Part shown: positions 1 through 9,171 of the stretch, one piece after another | Layout of the letters: every line of letters begins with the position of its first letter | Position numbering within the stretch: the first letter of the stretch is position 1 | NCBI GenBank assembly: GCA_014654705.1 | Contig: JACVZY010000049.1 | Location: 1 to 45,962, forward strand | Reading direction: 5' to 3' | DNA length: 45,962 nucleotides | Source: Ignavibacteria bacterium | Lineage (GTDB): Bacteria; Bacteroidota; Ignavibacteria; Kapaibacteriales; UBA4661 | Position numbers and translations under genes: made by a program | Notes under the pieces: model-generated | What the model was told of the DNA's origin: nothing | Database searches by the model: none | The model's input: only the letters and a program-made list of their open reading frames with translations

Positions 1-40
1 CGGCAGACTGGCTGCCGCTTTGATTGCTCTGATTTTTAAC
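1..40 (+). terminator. Possible intrinsic terminator of an upstream gene
   Basis: CGGCAG (1-6) pairs with CTGCCG (12-17) across a 5-nt loop, and the following bases are T-rich (CTTTGATTGCTCTGATTTTT). This could end a transcript coming from before the window. The U-tract is interrupted, so the call is weak. Confidence 0.3.
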
Positions 41-85
41 TTTTAATTGGCATTTCAAATCGTTTTTTTTCGCATTCGTAATACT

Positions 86-1024
86 ATGAATATCTTGATG
101 AAAATCTCAATTCAATTTTTTACGCGCCGCCTTGCTATGCGCTTTCTCACGCTTTCGGTACTGGTTTTGCTGCTGGTACTGCTTTCGTCGGGCGTTGTGC
201 AGAGCCAAGTTACGGATAATATCGTCCGCGCCAAACTGCGTCAAGTCGCGCTGGGCAATGCCAGCGATGTGCGAGCCGAACTGCCGGAACTTCTCAGAAC
301 CTACCCCAACGATGCGGGCGTACAATTTCTGAATGCTACGCTTCTTGCCGATGGCGCAAAGGCGCTACCGCTTTTTGTCCGTATTGTCCGCGAGAATCCG
401 CAGAGCATCTGGGCAGACGACGCGCAGTGGCGAGTTGTGCAGGTGTATTCTCTCCGCAAAGATACAGCAAATGCACGGTCAGAACTGCAAAATTTTCGCA
501 GAAATTATCCGACATCAGAATTTTTGCTCTTTGCAGCCGAAATTGTAAAATCAACCGTTGGATTACCACCTACCTTCACGACCTATCGTAATTCCATTGT
601 TGTAGCCTCGTCCGCCCGTACTTTCGTGCCATCGGCACTCGCCAAGACGAAGCCGGAAACAAAAGTGGAAGTACCAAAAACGGATGCGCCAAAAGTAGAA
701 AACAAGCCCGAAGTATTGAAAACAGAACCCCCTAAAATTGACATAGCAAAAACCGAAGTAAACGTGCCGACCGCACCAGCCGAAGAGCGCTATACGCTCC
801 AAGTAGGCTTGTACAGTTCACGAGCGACTGCCATAAGCGATGTACAGAAGCTCTTGAAAGCACGCCTACGCTCTGATGTTATCGAAAAAAGCACGGATGG
901 TGTGGGACGATTTGCCGTGACCGTAGGAAATTATACATCACGCGAAGCAGCCGAAAAAGCCAAAGCTGTGGTGCAGAAAGCCTGTTCATGTATGCCGTTT
1001 GTGGTCGTGAGAGAATCCCGGTAG
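86..1024 (+). CDS. SPOR-domain envelope protein
   Basis: This is a secreted or membrane-anchored protein that probably acts at the cell wall, since SPOR domains bind denuded peptidoglycan glycans at division septa. The start region has several candidates: ATG at 86, 98 and 137, plus TTG at 47. From the ATG at 137 the protein begins with a compact signal-like segment (MRFLTLSVLVLLLVLLSSG). The middle looks like a short TPR/YbgF-type helical repeat region. It is followed by a Lys/Pro/Glu-rich linker (repeats of the KTEPPK/VPKTD type), which is typical before a SPOR domain. The last ~75 residues (YTLQVGLYSSRATA ... GVGRFAVTVGNYTSREAAEKA) match the SPOR pattern with two Gly-aromatic half-repeats. 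The gene stands alone before a convergence-free gap of ~145 bp. SPOR identity is fairly sure; the exact start is not. Confidence 0.8.
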   Translation: MNILMKISIQFFTRRLAMRFLTLSVLVLLLVLLSSGVVQSQVTDNIVRAKLRQVALGNASDVRAELPELLRTYPNDAGVQFLNATLLADGAKALPLFVRIVRENPQSIWADDAQWRVVQVYSLRKDTANARSELQNFRRNYPTSEFLLFAAEIVKSTVGLPPTFTTYRNSIVVASSARTFVPSALAKTKPETKVEVPKTDAPKVENKPEVLKTEPPKIDIAKTEVNVPTAPAEERYTLQVGLYSSRATAISDVQKLLKARLRSDVIEKSTDGVGRFAVTVGNYTSREAAEKAKAVVQKACSCMPFVVVRESR

Positions 1025-1169
1025 CGCTTGAATGCTTGCCTGCATAAAAAAAACACGTGTTCGAGGAATTACGGTTGGACAAAAGCGAACAATGTAATAA
1101 TTTCCACTCATTATCTACGTCGTTGATAACTTTTACCTGTTCCATACTTTTTCACGGAAGGCTTGTGCT

Positions 1170-1898
1170 ATGAATAGAGAGATTCACTCCTGGTGGAGTC
1201 CCCGCCTCGACAAAAACATGGAAATCGCCGTTTATGGTCATTTCGGACCTGCGTTGCTGATGTTTCCGAGTGCTGCGGCGGATTATCTGGAATATGAACG
1301 CTTTTACATGATTGATTCGATTGCGCCGTATATCGAAGCCGGCAAAATAAAAGTCTTTTCGATAAACAGCATCAATGCCGAAAGCTGGCTCAACCGCAAG
1401 ATGCAGCCGCACCATAAAGCAATCCGCCACCAAGCGTACAATTACTACATTTTTGATGAAGTAGTGCCATTTATTCAGATGCACTGCCAAGGGCGCGTCC
1501 ACATCATCACAACGGGCGTTTCTCTGGGCGCACTGCACGGTGCAAACGTGTTTTTCCGTCGCCCTGATCTCTTCTCCGGCACGGTTGCCATGAGCGGTGT
1601 CTATGACCTGACGCAATACTCCGACGGCTTTTTCAATGAGGATTGCTACTTCAATTCGCCGATGCACTATCTGCCCAATCTGACCGACCACACCACGCTG
1701 GAGCAGATGCGCCACTCGCGTATCACAATTATGAGTGGTCAAGGAGCATATGAGGCACCAGACGCATCCAGAGCACTCTCGAATGTGCTTAATTCAAAAG
1801 CCATTCCGCACGAACTGGACATCTGGGGCTATGATATGCGCCACGACTGGCCTACATGGCGAGCAATGCTGCCGTATTATATGGAAACACATTTCTAA
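1170..1898 (+). CDS. Esterase-like alpha/beta hydrolase (COG4947 type)
   Basis: This is a 242-aa cytoplasmic protein of the alpha/beta hydrolase fold, related to the esterase D-like group COG4947. The nucleophile elbow is GVSLG with Ser118. A likely acid is D198 (in YEAPDAS) and the likely catalytic His is H225 in RHDWPTWR. The HDW...W...LPYY ending is characteristic of the group. No signal peptide is present. A purine-rich GGAAGG lies ~9 bases before the ATG and supports this start. The gene is monocistronic, with a strong hairpin downstream. The natural substrate is unknown; family members are annotated only as esterase/lipase superfamily. Confidence 0.8.
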   Translation: MNREIHSWWSPRLDKNMEIAVYGHFGPALLMFPSAAADYLEYERFYMIDSIAPYIEAGKIKVFSINSINAESWLNRKMQPHHKAIRHQAYNYYIFDEVVPFIQMHCQGRVHIITTGVSLGALHGANVFFRRPDLFSGTVAMSGVYDLTQYSDGFFNEDCYFNSPMHYLPNLTDHTTLEQMRHSRITIMSGQGAYEAPDASRALSNVLNSKAIPHELDIWGYDMRHDWPTWRAMLPYYMETHF

Positions 1899-1928
1899 AA
1901 TAGCATCCGCATACGAGATTACGATTTC

Positions 1929-1962
1929 AAGCGCACACCTGTTCAATAGCAGATGTGCGCTT
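1929..1962 (+). terminator. Hairpin terminator after the esterase gene
   Basis: AAGCGCACA (1929-1937) pairs perfectly with TGTGCGCTT (1954-1962). The helix can be extended by CTG/CAG after one mismatch. It sits 30 bases after the esterase stop and is followed by T-rich sequence, though without an uninterrupted U-run. Confidence 0.65.
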
Positions 1963-1991
1963 TCTGCTTTCATGACTTTCTGCTTTCATGA
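1961..1991 (+). repeat. 15-bp direct repeat, two copies
   Basis: TTTCTGCTTTCATGA occurs at 1961-1975 and again at 1977-1991 (period 16), directly behind the hairpin of the esterase gene. It looks like a local slippage duplication; no function can be seen. Confidence 0.8.
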
Positions 1992-2127
1992 TTTTTCTTA
2001 GCATTGTGAAAAAGAAATTTGTTTCTCTGCTTGTTGTGCCTTATACTTGAAAGTTCGTAACGTCGCAGCACTTTCGGTACAACTTAGGTACAGCGCTTCC
2101 TTTCACGACTTGTTACCCCCTTCGTCT

Positions 2128-5100
2128 ATGTCCACCGCTCCCCAATATGCTCAAGACACCGCACAATCGGCGGCGTTGAAAGAAAGTCTTGGTAATTCGC
2201 TTCTTATCAACACTGTCAAATTATTCAGTCTGCTCGCAAAAGCCGATAGCAATGTTTCGCAGGCAGAACGCGATTATGTGAAGTTTTATCTGGACTCCAT
2301 TTATCATGCTCCCGTAGCACAATATCTCTACGAACAATTTGAGCATTTTCTTTCAGAAAATATAGATGCAGAGCAAGCTGCGGCACAGATTCGCACGGGG
2401 TTTTCATACGAGAACCGAGTCTTTATTTTGATGAAAGTCTATGAACTTGCCGCTTCCGACAGCATGGACGATGTGGAGCGCGATACAGCACGGCGCATCG
2501 GGCGGATGATTGGGCTGACGGACCCTGATATTTGCAAGGTGGAAAGCATTTACGATTTGCCATCCTCGGAAACACTGGCGATTGCAAAGCAGTCCGAAAT
2601 TATTTCTATTCATATTGGCGACGACCCACACTTATACGATGTTGTACTGCCCATTCCGCTCTTGGATGTGGAAGTCTTCAAGATTCGCAGTATCTACATC
2701 ATTCTTCAGAAAAATGATAAGCACCAAGTGAAAGTCGGCGGGGTACCGATTGCAGGAAAAACCTCGCGCAATCTCTTGAATGCCACAAAAATTCAGCACA
2801 ATCAGCCTATCTCGGTCAATAATTATAGCATCAATTTTGAAGATTTAAGCTACTACTTTCACCTCAAAACCAAGACACTGCTTGGCTTTGCGCTCTTTGT
2901 CTCACGCCGTATTATTGAAGAGCGCAAGACCACAGAATTTGTGCTCTCCCAGATGCCGAGCATGGACGATGTGCTCCTGATTGAATTTACCAAGCTCTTC
3001 ATCATTCTCACACCGCTTGGAATGACTGATTCTGACCTTGGTAAACTTGCCAATGAGCTGGTCGTGAATGGTCGCCCCGTGGAAACGCAAATCTATGTTA
3101 ATCTTAACGATAGCGTTCTTATCGGCAACTGCCCCATCAATCTGCGTAAACTCGCCTTCCAGTACGGTTTGGAAAGCGAAGTTTTTACGTTCAATCCCAA
3201 AAACGAAACCTGCACTATCGGTAATTACGAAGGCTGCGATGTGGTTTTCAACGACGGCATAAGCAAACATTGGCAAATCAAGGTCTTCCGTAGTCAAAAT
3301 GCTGCTGGTGCAAGCGAATACAGCCTTGACCCCACCGGATGTCCGCACCGCGTGGGCTACAACGGCAGAACGCTCAAAAAACTAGAGCCTGTCGCCGCAG
3401 AATGTCACATTTTTATCGCCAAGCAAGTCTTTCATTGTTCATTTTTGGGTGGGGTTGTGCGCTCCGAGCCGTTCCGCTTTCGAGATTTTATTGCCCGTAG
3501 CGTCCGCTTTTGCTTTCAAGATAACACGCTTGCACTGGATGATATATCCTTCGAGATTGATTACGGCGACCTTGTAGCGGTAATGGGTCCTTCGGGCTGC
3601 GGTAAATCAACGCTTCTGAATATTATCAACGGGTACAACAAACCCAATGATGGCAATATCGAAATCAATGCCTACGACCTTCATCACGACTATCGGGCGC
3701 TCAAAGATTATCTTGGCTATGTGCCACAAGACGATTTGCTCTTTGAGAATTTGACGGTGTATGAAAACCTGTTCTATAACGCCAAATTGCGGCATCCCGA
3801 CATCTCCAATGAAGAAATTACGGCTCTTGTAGAACAAACTATCATTGATATTGACCTTGTAGAAAAGCGTGATATTAAGGCGGGAAGCCCTACGCAGCGA
3901 ACGCTCTCGGGCGGGCAGCGCAAGCGTGTCAACATCGGCTTGGAACTCCTCGCCGATGCCGATGTGTATTTCCTTGACGAGCCGACATCAGGCTTGTCCT
4001 CAAAGGATTCCGAGAAAATCATTGAGCTATTGCAGCGCCTTACCCTCAAGGGCAAAATTGTCTTCGTGGTTATTCACCAACCAAGCTCGAAGATTTACAA
4101 GATGTTTAGTAAAGTTTTATTCCTCGACAAAGGCGGTAAAACGGCGTTTTTTGGCGACAACATGGCTGCTCTGGCGTACTTCAAGACCCACTCTCTGGAA
4201 GCACACGTTACTTCTTCGCCTGTCAATCCTGAGACAGCCGCAGAAATGGTCGAATGTCCCGTTTGCAAGAATGTGGAGCCGGATTTGCTCTTGGAAACCC
4301 TCGAAGAGCCGCTTCGGGACATTGACGGCGTACCGCTTTCCCAGCGCAAATACGCACCGATGTACTGGAAAGAAAAATTCTTGGATTACCGCTCTTCCGT
4401 CCACCGCCTAACCATTGAGGACAGTGAGCGCGTTTCGCTGCCACCGCCCCGCGCTCTTAGCCCAACAGAAAAATGGGCACAATTTACTTCGCTTCTGAAG
4501 CGTAATTTCACGAATAAATTCCGTGACCGCTCCAATCTCATCATCACCTTCCTTGAAGCACCGGTGCTGGCGCTCGCGGTCAGCTTTATACTGCGCCACA
4601 CGGCGGTTTTGGGTGTGGAGTACAGCTTCTTTCAGAATGACAATGTGCTGGTTTTTATCTTTTTGTCCGTCATTATTTCCACCTTTTTAGCTATCACCAA
4701 TAGCATTGACGAAATCATCAAAGATGCTGCTATTCTGCTCCGTGAGCGAATGCTGAACATAGGAAACGTGAGCTACTACGCCTCAAAATTTATCACGCTT
4801 GTTGCATTTTCAATTCTGCAAAACGCGCTTTTTATTACCTTTGCCTTTCCTGTCTTGCAGCTTGGCGAACTCTATTTGCCATACTTGCTATTTCTCACCT
4901 TGGTTTCCATAGCGGGCACTGCTATTGGCTTACTTGTCTCTGCACTTCCGAATTTGTCCTCCAAAGCAGCGTTCAATATCGTTCCGCTTATTCTCATTCC
5001 ACAAATTATTTTCGGTGGAGCGCTGATTTCGTACAGCAAAATGGATCACCTCAAATTCAAGCCTGAGCGCGAGATACCGGAGATCTGCCAAATTATTCCG

Positions 5101-5730
5101 GCGCGGTGGGCATACGAAGGCTTAATGACCATGCAAGACGCATACAACAGCTTCCAAAGCAAAGATGATGCCCTGCAAGCCGTCGCAAAAAACATCCTCA
5201 GCGTCTATGACGTGCGCGATGAAGCTGTAAAAGAGCGCGAGGCAATCCGAGCAGCAGACACGTCAGCTGCGACCGACCCCGCACTCCAACGCAAGCAAGT
5301 AGAACTCACGCGCATCATTGAGCAAGCACAACGCACCATTAACGAATACGAAAGCAATAAGACATCGCTGGACTCAACGGTCGAACAGCACCGCTTGCTC
5401 TACCAAGACAAATACGGCAATCAAGAAATTCATCGTCAAATTATGGAGGCGCAAGACAAATTAACGGCGATGCTGGCACGTACTGACAGCGTAACAGGCA
5501 AGCCGCTTCTCGACAAATCCAGTGTCGGTTTGTTTCATTACCCAATGCTCATTGCCGAAAAGCGAATTCCATTTAGTACAACGACTATACCAACAATCTT
5601 CTATAATTCCGTTGTGCTGTCGTTGATTTCCATTATGGCGGTCATTGCTGCCTTGGGGCTGCTGGGCTTGCGCGAACGACTCTTGGATGCGGTTGTGCGT
5701 ATAACAAAAGTGTTTCAACGCAAAAGCTAG
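2128..5730 (+). CDS. ABCG-type transporter fused to TerB-like and FHA-like domains
   Basis: This 1200-aa multidomain half-transporter uses the ATG at 2128; an upstream TTG at 2047 would add 27 residues without domain character. Residues ~20-150 resemble a TerB-like helical domain (LLAKADSNVSQAERDYVKFYL). A central part contains an FHA-like segment (TIGNYEGCDVVFNDGISKHWQI). The ABC ATPase follows, with Walker A GPSGCGKST near residue 486, signature LSGGQRKRV near 593, Walker B VYFLDEPTSG and H-loop VIHQPSS. The NBD-before-TMD order and the sequence match the ABCG/White family. A linker has a lone CPVC pair near residue 710. A six-helix ABC2-type membrane domain comes next, interrupted by a long hydrophilic coiled-coil stretch (~residues 1030-1145) before the last helix. 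It stands alone in its transcription unit. The substrate cannot be read from the sequence. Confidence 0.85.
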   Translation: MSTAPQYAQDTAQSAALKESLGNSLLINTVKLFSLLAKADSNVSQAERDYVKFYLDSIYHAPVAQYLYEQFEHFLSENIDAEQAAAQIRTGFSYENRVFILMKVYELAASDSMDDVERDTARRIGRMIGLTDPDICKVESIYDLPSSETLAIAKQSEIISIHIGDDPHLYDVVLPIPLLDVEVFKIRSIYIILQKNDKHQVKVGGVPIAGKTSRNLLNATKIQHNQPISVNNYSINFEDLSYYFHLKTKTLLGFALFVSRRIIEERKTTEFVLSQMPSMDDVLLIEFTKLFIILTPLGMTDSDLGKLANELVVNGRPVETQIYVNLNDSVLIGNCPINLRKLAFQYGLESEVFTFNPKNETCTIGNYEGCDVVFNDGISKHWQIKVFRSQNAAGASEYSLDPTGCPHRVGYNGRTLKKLEPVAAECHIFIAKQVFHCSFLGGVVRSEPFRFRDFIARSVRFCFQDNTLALDDISFEIDYGDLVAVMGPSGCGKSTLLNIINGYNKPNDGNIEINAYDLHHDYRALKDYLGYVPQDDLLFENLTVYENLFYNAKLRHPDISNEEITALVEQTIIDIDLVEKRDIKAGSPTQRTLSGGQRKRVNIGLELLADADVYFLDEPTSGLSSKDSEKIIELLQRLTLKGKIVFVVIHQPSSKIYKMFSKVLFLDKGGKTAFFGDNMAALAYFKTHSLEAHVTSSPVNPETAAEMVECPVCKNVEPDLLLETLEEPLRDIDGVPLSQRKYAPMYWKEKFLDYRSSVHRLTIEDSERVSLPPPRALSPTEKWAQFTSLLKRNFTNKFRDRSNLIITFLEAPVLALAVSFILRHTAVLGVEYSFFQNDNVLVFIFLSVIISTFLAITNSIDEIIKDAAILLRERMLNIGNVSYYASKFITLVAFSILQNALFITFAFPVLQLGELYLPYLLFLTLVSIAGTAIGLLVSALPNLSSKAAFNIVPLILIPQIIFGGALISYSKMDHLKFKPEREIPEICQIIPARWAYEGLMTMQDAYNSFQSKDDALQAVAKNILSVYDVRDEAVKEREAIRAADTSAATDPALQRKQVELTRIIEQAQRTINEYESNKTSLDSTVEQHRLLYQDKYGNQEIHRQIMEAQDKLTAMLARTDSVTGKPLLDKSSVGLFHYPMLIAEKRIPFSTTTIPTIFYNSVVLSLISIMAVIAALGLLGLRERLLDAVVRITKVFQRKS

Positions 5731-5886
5731 AAAAAGAGAATTTGGCATAGCCAAGATAATCCGTTATACGCTAATCATCTGAACGTTGTAGTTTGGGAAA
5801 TTATCCTTGACCCAAAGAAATGGCAAGGAATGAGTAATTCCCCTGCTCCACCGCTTGATTGCGGTGCTACCGCTTGAAGCCAAGCC

Positions 5887-6486
5887 TCACAAATCCAGAA
5901 AATTCTGCAAAATCTGTGCTCCTGCCTCACCGCTTTTTTCGGGGTGGAACTGCACGGCATAAAAGTTTCCTTTGTGCAAACCTCCGCTAAAGGGCTGCAC
6001 GTAGTCCGTCGTGGCAATGGTCTCCGGTACAAGTTCTGCCGCGTAGCTGTGGACGTAATAGACATAAAACTCCTGCGGCAACTTCGCAAAAAGCGGGTGC
6101 GGTGTTGCCGAAAGCGTATTCCAGCCAATTTGCGGCACCTTGAAGCGTTGGCGTTCATCAGGGTTAGGAACAAAACGACGAATGTTTGCATCGAAAACAC
6201 CCATGCACACAGTATCATTCTCCTCCGAATGAGCGCAGAGAAGTTGCATCCCGACGCAAATCCCAAAGACGGGCTGCTTCAGGCTCGTAATTACGTTGTC
6301 CAGGCCACGCTCCCTAAGATATGTCATAGCAGAACGGGCTTCACCAACGCCGGGGAAAATCACTTTGTCTGCACCGTGCAGCACATCGGGGTCGTCTGAA
6401 ATAATCGGCTCAATGCCGAGACGGGCAAGCGCGAAGAGTAACGATTGGATATTTCCTGCGTTGTAGCGGACAATGGCGAGGTTCAT
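5887..6486 (-). CDS. hisH: Imidazole glycerol phosphate synthase, glutaminase subunit HisH
   Basis: HisH is the class I glutamine amidotransferase subunit that feeds ammonia to HisF in histidine biosynthesis. The product is 199 aa, normal for the family. The nucleophile Cys77 lies in GICVGMQLL, the oxyanion motif PGVGEA is at 45-50, and the His-Glu pair (H181, E183) is in QFHPEKSG. The N-terminus MNLAIVRYNAGNIQSL is typical. hisF and other his genes are not adjacent. It is the last gene of a minus-strand run with the catalase-like and HipA-like genes, 40 bases downstream of the former. Confidence 0.95.
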   Translation of the reverse strand: MNLAIVRYNAGNIQSLLFALARLGIEPIISDDPDVLHGADKVIFPGVGEARSAMTYLRERGLDNVITSLKQPVFGICVGMQLLCAHSEENDTVCMGVFDANIRRFVPNPDERQRFKVPQIGWNTLSATPHPLFAKLPQEFYVYYVHSYAAELVPETIATTDYVQPFSGGLHKGNFYAVQFHPEKSGEAGAQILQNFLDL

Positions 6487-6526
6487 AGTGTTGTTGCTTG
6501 GTTGCTAAAGGCTTGGTTAGGTGGAT

Positions 6527-7522
6527 TTAGGCAGTGGCATTACGATTTTTCTGGCTTTCGTAATACACCACTTTTCGTGCCCGCATAATGTCGCCCAAAG
6601 GACGATGCTCGGCTAAAGCGCACCACGGGTCGAAAATACCGTTTTCAATCGTTTTCTGAAGTTCGTCGCGCTGCGCTGACCACTCGCTGAGAGCGGGCAG
6701 CGTCAAGCGTCCGACGTTGATGTATGGCGCAACATCTTCCGTCCAGTTCACCGAACCATCTTCGATAGGCGTTTGCTTTTCGTTCACGAAAAATTGCAGT
6801 TGCAGAGTGTAGGCGAGTGATGATTTTTCCAAACGCGAGATGATGTCTGCCGTCCAATCTTCCGACGATGCCGCAGGAGCGCCATTGCTTGCATCGGGCT
6901 GGAGGCGCACACGCACTGCATACTTCCCACAGGCAATCGGCGCTGAGGAGAAAAAAGTATGCGCAGCAAAGCCGAAAAAGGGTTTGCTCATCGAGCCTTG
7001 CAGTTCTTTTACCCTGCGGAATCCACCAAATAAGCCATGCTTACGGATAAAGTGTTTCAGAAGCCCCGACGGACCTTGTTCGACCGCGGCGACCAAACTG
7101 GCAAAGTCCTCGCTTCCCTTCATCCCGAACACTTCGCGGTTAATGAGCAAGAAATCTTGTGCATCGGTTTCACCGCCCAGTGCTGAAGCGCCTTTTAGAC
7201 CCAACACCTTAAAGGAAAAGCCGCGAATATCCGGCACTGAATCTCGCCGAACATCAGAGCCGCCATTGGAAAGCCGCACGAGAGCCTCATACCGCCCCGC
7301 TTTGGCAAAAAGTCCCGCTTCAGCGTATTCCGGCAAACCATCCAATATCTCAAGACTTGCGGGCAAGCCCAAAATTTGCTTTCGATGCAAGCCGCGTCCC
7401 GTGCCGTATTTGGCAGATTTGCGCTGCTGCATTTCGGTAAATTGACGGGCGTAGCGGGCATAGCGTTCTGCTTCGTCGGGCGCAATGTGCTCGCGCCAAT
7501 CGGTGGAAGGCTGTTGTGGCAT
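6527..7522 (-). CDS. Catalase-like heme protein (small, catalase superfamily)
   Basis: This 331-aa protein has the core of the catalase fold but is shorter than true catalases. Visible motifs are GRGLHRKQ with H46 as the putative distal His, RLSNGG, DIRGFSFKV and DFLLINREVFG; the last two resemble the catalase pattern of a conserved Arg-Gly-Phe followed by an Asn/Phe segment. The C-terminal AEHRPLGDIMRARKVVYYES is typical of catalase-family proteins lacking the full C-terminal region. No classical RxxxY proximal heme motif is obvious, so peroxidatic rather than catalatic activity is possible. It lies 32 bases downstream of the HipA-like gene and may be cotranscribed with it and with hisH. Confidence 0.75.
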   Translation of the reverse strand: MPQQPSTDWREHIAPDEAERYARYARQFTEMQQRKSAKYGTGRGLHRKQILGLPASLEILDGLPEYAEAGLFAKAGRYEALVRLSNGGSDVRRDSVPDIRGFSFKVLGLKGASALGGETDAQDFLLINREVFGMKGSEDFASLVAAVEQGPSGLLKHFIRKHGLFGGFRRVKELQGSMSKPFFGFAAHTFFSSAPIACGKYAVRVRLQPDASNGAPAASSEDWTADIISRLEKSSLAYTLQLQFFVNEKQTPIEDGSVNWTEDVAPYINVGRLTLPALSEWSAQRDELQKTIENGIFDPWCALAEHRPLGDIMRARKVVYYESQKNRNATA

Positions 7523-7554
7523 AGTGTTGGGGAAAGAGCATGAAAGAAAAAGTG

Positions 7555-8349
7555 TTATTTCAACGAAGATTCTGAGAGCAAATCATAGCCAAGTGCAAAC
7601 GTGCGCGGTGCTTTCAGACGCTTCCAAAGATACGCAGAATAGGCATTCCGGCGGCGTTGAATTTCGTCCACGGTTGCTGCTTTCGGTAATGTGCGCCGTA
7701 AGAAATCGTCCGGCACGTCCTGAATAGCCCCTTCCAGCGTTTCGCGCATCAGTACGCTTGCCAATGATTCGTCCACCGCGCTAAGATGTTGCAAGCGGTC
7801 GCGGAAGAGATGATTCGCAAGAAACGAAGCGGCTTTCGGTGGTGAATCTTCTTTTACGCCCGACCATTGGTATTGAAACGGCAATGCCGAACCGTGGTCA
7901 ATGAGCCAATACGCGCCGTTTTGTACCATGATATTCGGATTTCGCGCCGTGCGGTCGGGATTCATCGTGAAGCCGTCCAGCCAGAGAATCGTTGCCGCGA
8001 GCGTATCCGAAATTTGGGCGTGGTCGTCATCGCGGAAATTTCGTGCGCCTTTCAAAAGCGTGAAGCCAAGATTCCATCCGTAACTTGCACGAAGCAAATC
8101 GCCCAATTCATCGCGTTTGTCTTCCACCGTCAGCTTTTCGTCGAAATGCACCAACACGCGCTCCGGCACTCGCAAGCCCAATGCTTCGGCAATATTGGCA
8201 ACAATGATTTCCGCAATCAGCAATGGTGCGCCCTGCGCCGTACCGACCAATTTTACAAAAAATGTGCCGCCGTCCGTTTCCAAAAGTACGGGTAACGTTG
8301 AGCTTTTGTATTCTGCTGCGATGAGGCGTGAGGCGTGGTAATGGTTCAC
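7555..8349 (-). CDS. HipA-like kinase family protein
   Basis: This 264-aa protein resembles the stand-alone HipA-like kinases rather than full HipA toxins. A nucleotide-binding Lys is seen in FFVKLVG (K33). The catalytic region reads LWLDGFTMNPDRTARNPNIMV (D125, D132, N137/N139) and the Mg-binding Asp is D151 in LIDHGSAL. The start is GTG at 8349; no ATG occurs before the catalytic core. No HipB-like DNA-binding partner is adjacent. Its upstream neighbour on the same strand is a PIN-domain TA pair and its downstream neighbour a catalase-like gene. The substrate is unknown. Confidence 0.72.
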   Translation of the reverse strand: MNHYHASRLIAAEYKSSTLPVLLETDGGTFFVKLVGTAQGAPLLIAEIIVANIAEALGLRVPERVLVHFDEKLTVEDKRDELGDLLRASYGWNLGFTLLKGARNFRDDDHAQISDTLAATILWLDGFTMNPDRTARNPNIMVQNGAYWLIDHGSALPFQYQWSGVKEDSPPKAASFLANHLFRDRLQHLSAVDESLASVLMRETLEGAIQDVPDDFLRRTLPKAATVDEIQRRRNAYSAYLWKRLKAPRTFALGYDLLSESSLK

Positions 8350-8392
8350 AGGGATTGAAAATATCTCATACGAGTTTTTTTGACACCGAAAT

Positions 8393-8803
8393 TTATAGTT
8401 TTCTCAATTTCCCCGAAAATTCTTCCGTATCAAGCACAATGACGCGAGGAAACTCTATATTTTTCAGCGGCTTGAAATCGCTGTCATGTGTAACAAGATA
8501 CGTTGCATTAGCCGCAATCGCGCAATCCACAAATTTATTATCGTCGGGGTCGTGCAGAAGATTGAATTTGTAGTAACGGGTGATAAACTCCACATTCGGA
8601 AGATTCTCTATTGCTCCCAGAGCATTTTCACGCGCAAATGCGCCCATTCGTTGACCAATAATCTCAGCATATTCCATGAGGATATCAGTGGTCAGGCAAA
8701 GAATATACTCACCATCCAGAAGACTGCGAAATATCCAGTGAAGTTTTGATTTTGTAGAAATTGAAACCAGCAGCACATTCGTATCAAGCACGACTTTATC
8801 CAT
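8393..8803 (-). CDS. PIN-domain ribonuclease toxin
   Basis: This is a 136-aa PIN-domain protein of the 'putative toxin-antitoxin system toxin component, PIN family' type. Conserved acidic residues that would bind Mg/Mn are visible: D7 (VVLDTNVLL), E44 (ILMEYAEII), D93 (DNKFVDCA) and D107/D109 (THDSDF). Such toxins cleave RNA. The gene starts 8 bases inside the end of the preceding small ORF, the usual arrangement of an antitoxin-toxin operon. Confidence 0.87.
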   Translation of the reverse strand: MDKVVLDTNVLLVSISTKSKLHWIFRSLLDGEYILCLTTDILMEYAEIIGQRMGAFARENALGAIENLPNVEFITRYYKFNLLHDPDDNKFVDCAIAANATYLVTHDSDFKPLKNIEFPRVIVLDTEEFSGKLRKL

Positions 8804-9035
8804 CGGCTTTTCGTGAAGGTAAACGCATTTTTGTACTGAGCATTGTTTCTACGTCTTGGTCTGTCCAATGCTGCTCTTCCCACGCTCTATCAGCCTCGCG
8901 CATGAGCCGTTCAGCAAAAAATAACGCCAGTACCTTTCGCAATTCCAGTAAATCACTTTCCGACAACTGGTGCGCAAAAGATTTCAAAAGCTCAAGTTGA
9001 ACATTTGTGAGTGGTTGTGAGATTGTTGTTTCCAT
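8796..9035 (-). CDS. Antitoxin partner of the PIN toxin
   Basis: This 79-aa acidic protein is encoded immediately upstream of the PIN toxin, and the two reading frames overlap by 8 bases. The sequence is largely helical (LTNVQLELLKSFAHQLSESDLLELRKVLALFFAERLMREADRAW split over two helices). No ribbon-helix-helix or AbrB signature is visible. Assignment as antitoxin rests on size, position and overlap rather than on a recognised DNA-binding domain. Confidence 0.75.
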   Translation of the reverse strand: METTISQPLTNVQLELLKSFAHQLSESDLLELRKVLALFFAERLMREADRAWEEQHWTDQDVETMLSTKMRLPSRKADG

Positions 9036-9171
9036 ACGTTACTATCCTAAAGTGGGTCTTGAAATCTACAAAAAACTGCGTTGGCAACAAAATGCTTCCT
9101 AGGGTGAGTGGGAAGGAAGTGTGAGGCGCGGAGTGATTCACGGTTTTTCCATTTAGCCTGTAACCACATTG

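Noticed and set aside
5775-6266. 163-aa minus-strand ORF beside hisH
   Set aside because: Shadow frame inside and downstream of hisH, no family features.
6527-7522. Full heme catalase (katA/katE type)
   Set aside because: Too short and no clear proximal Tyr motif; only the catalase-like core is present.
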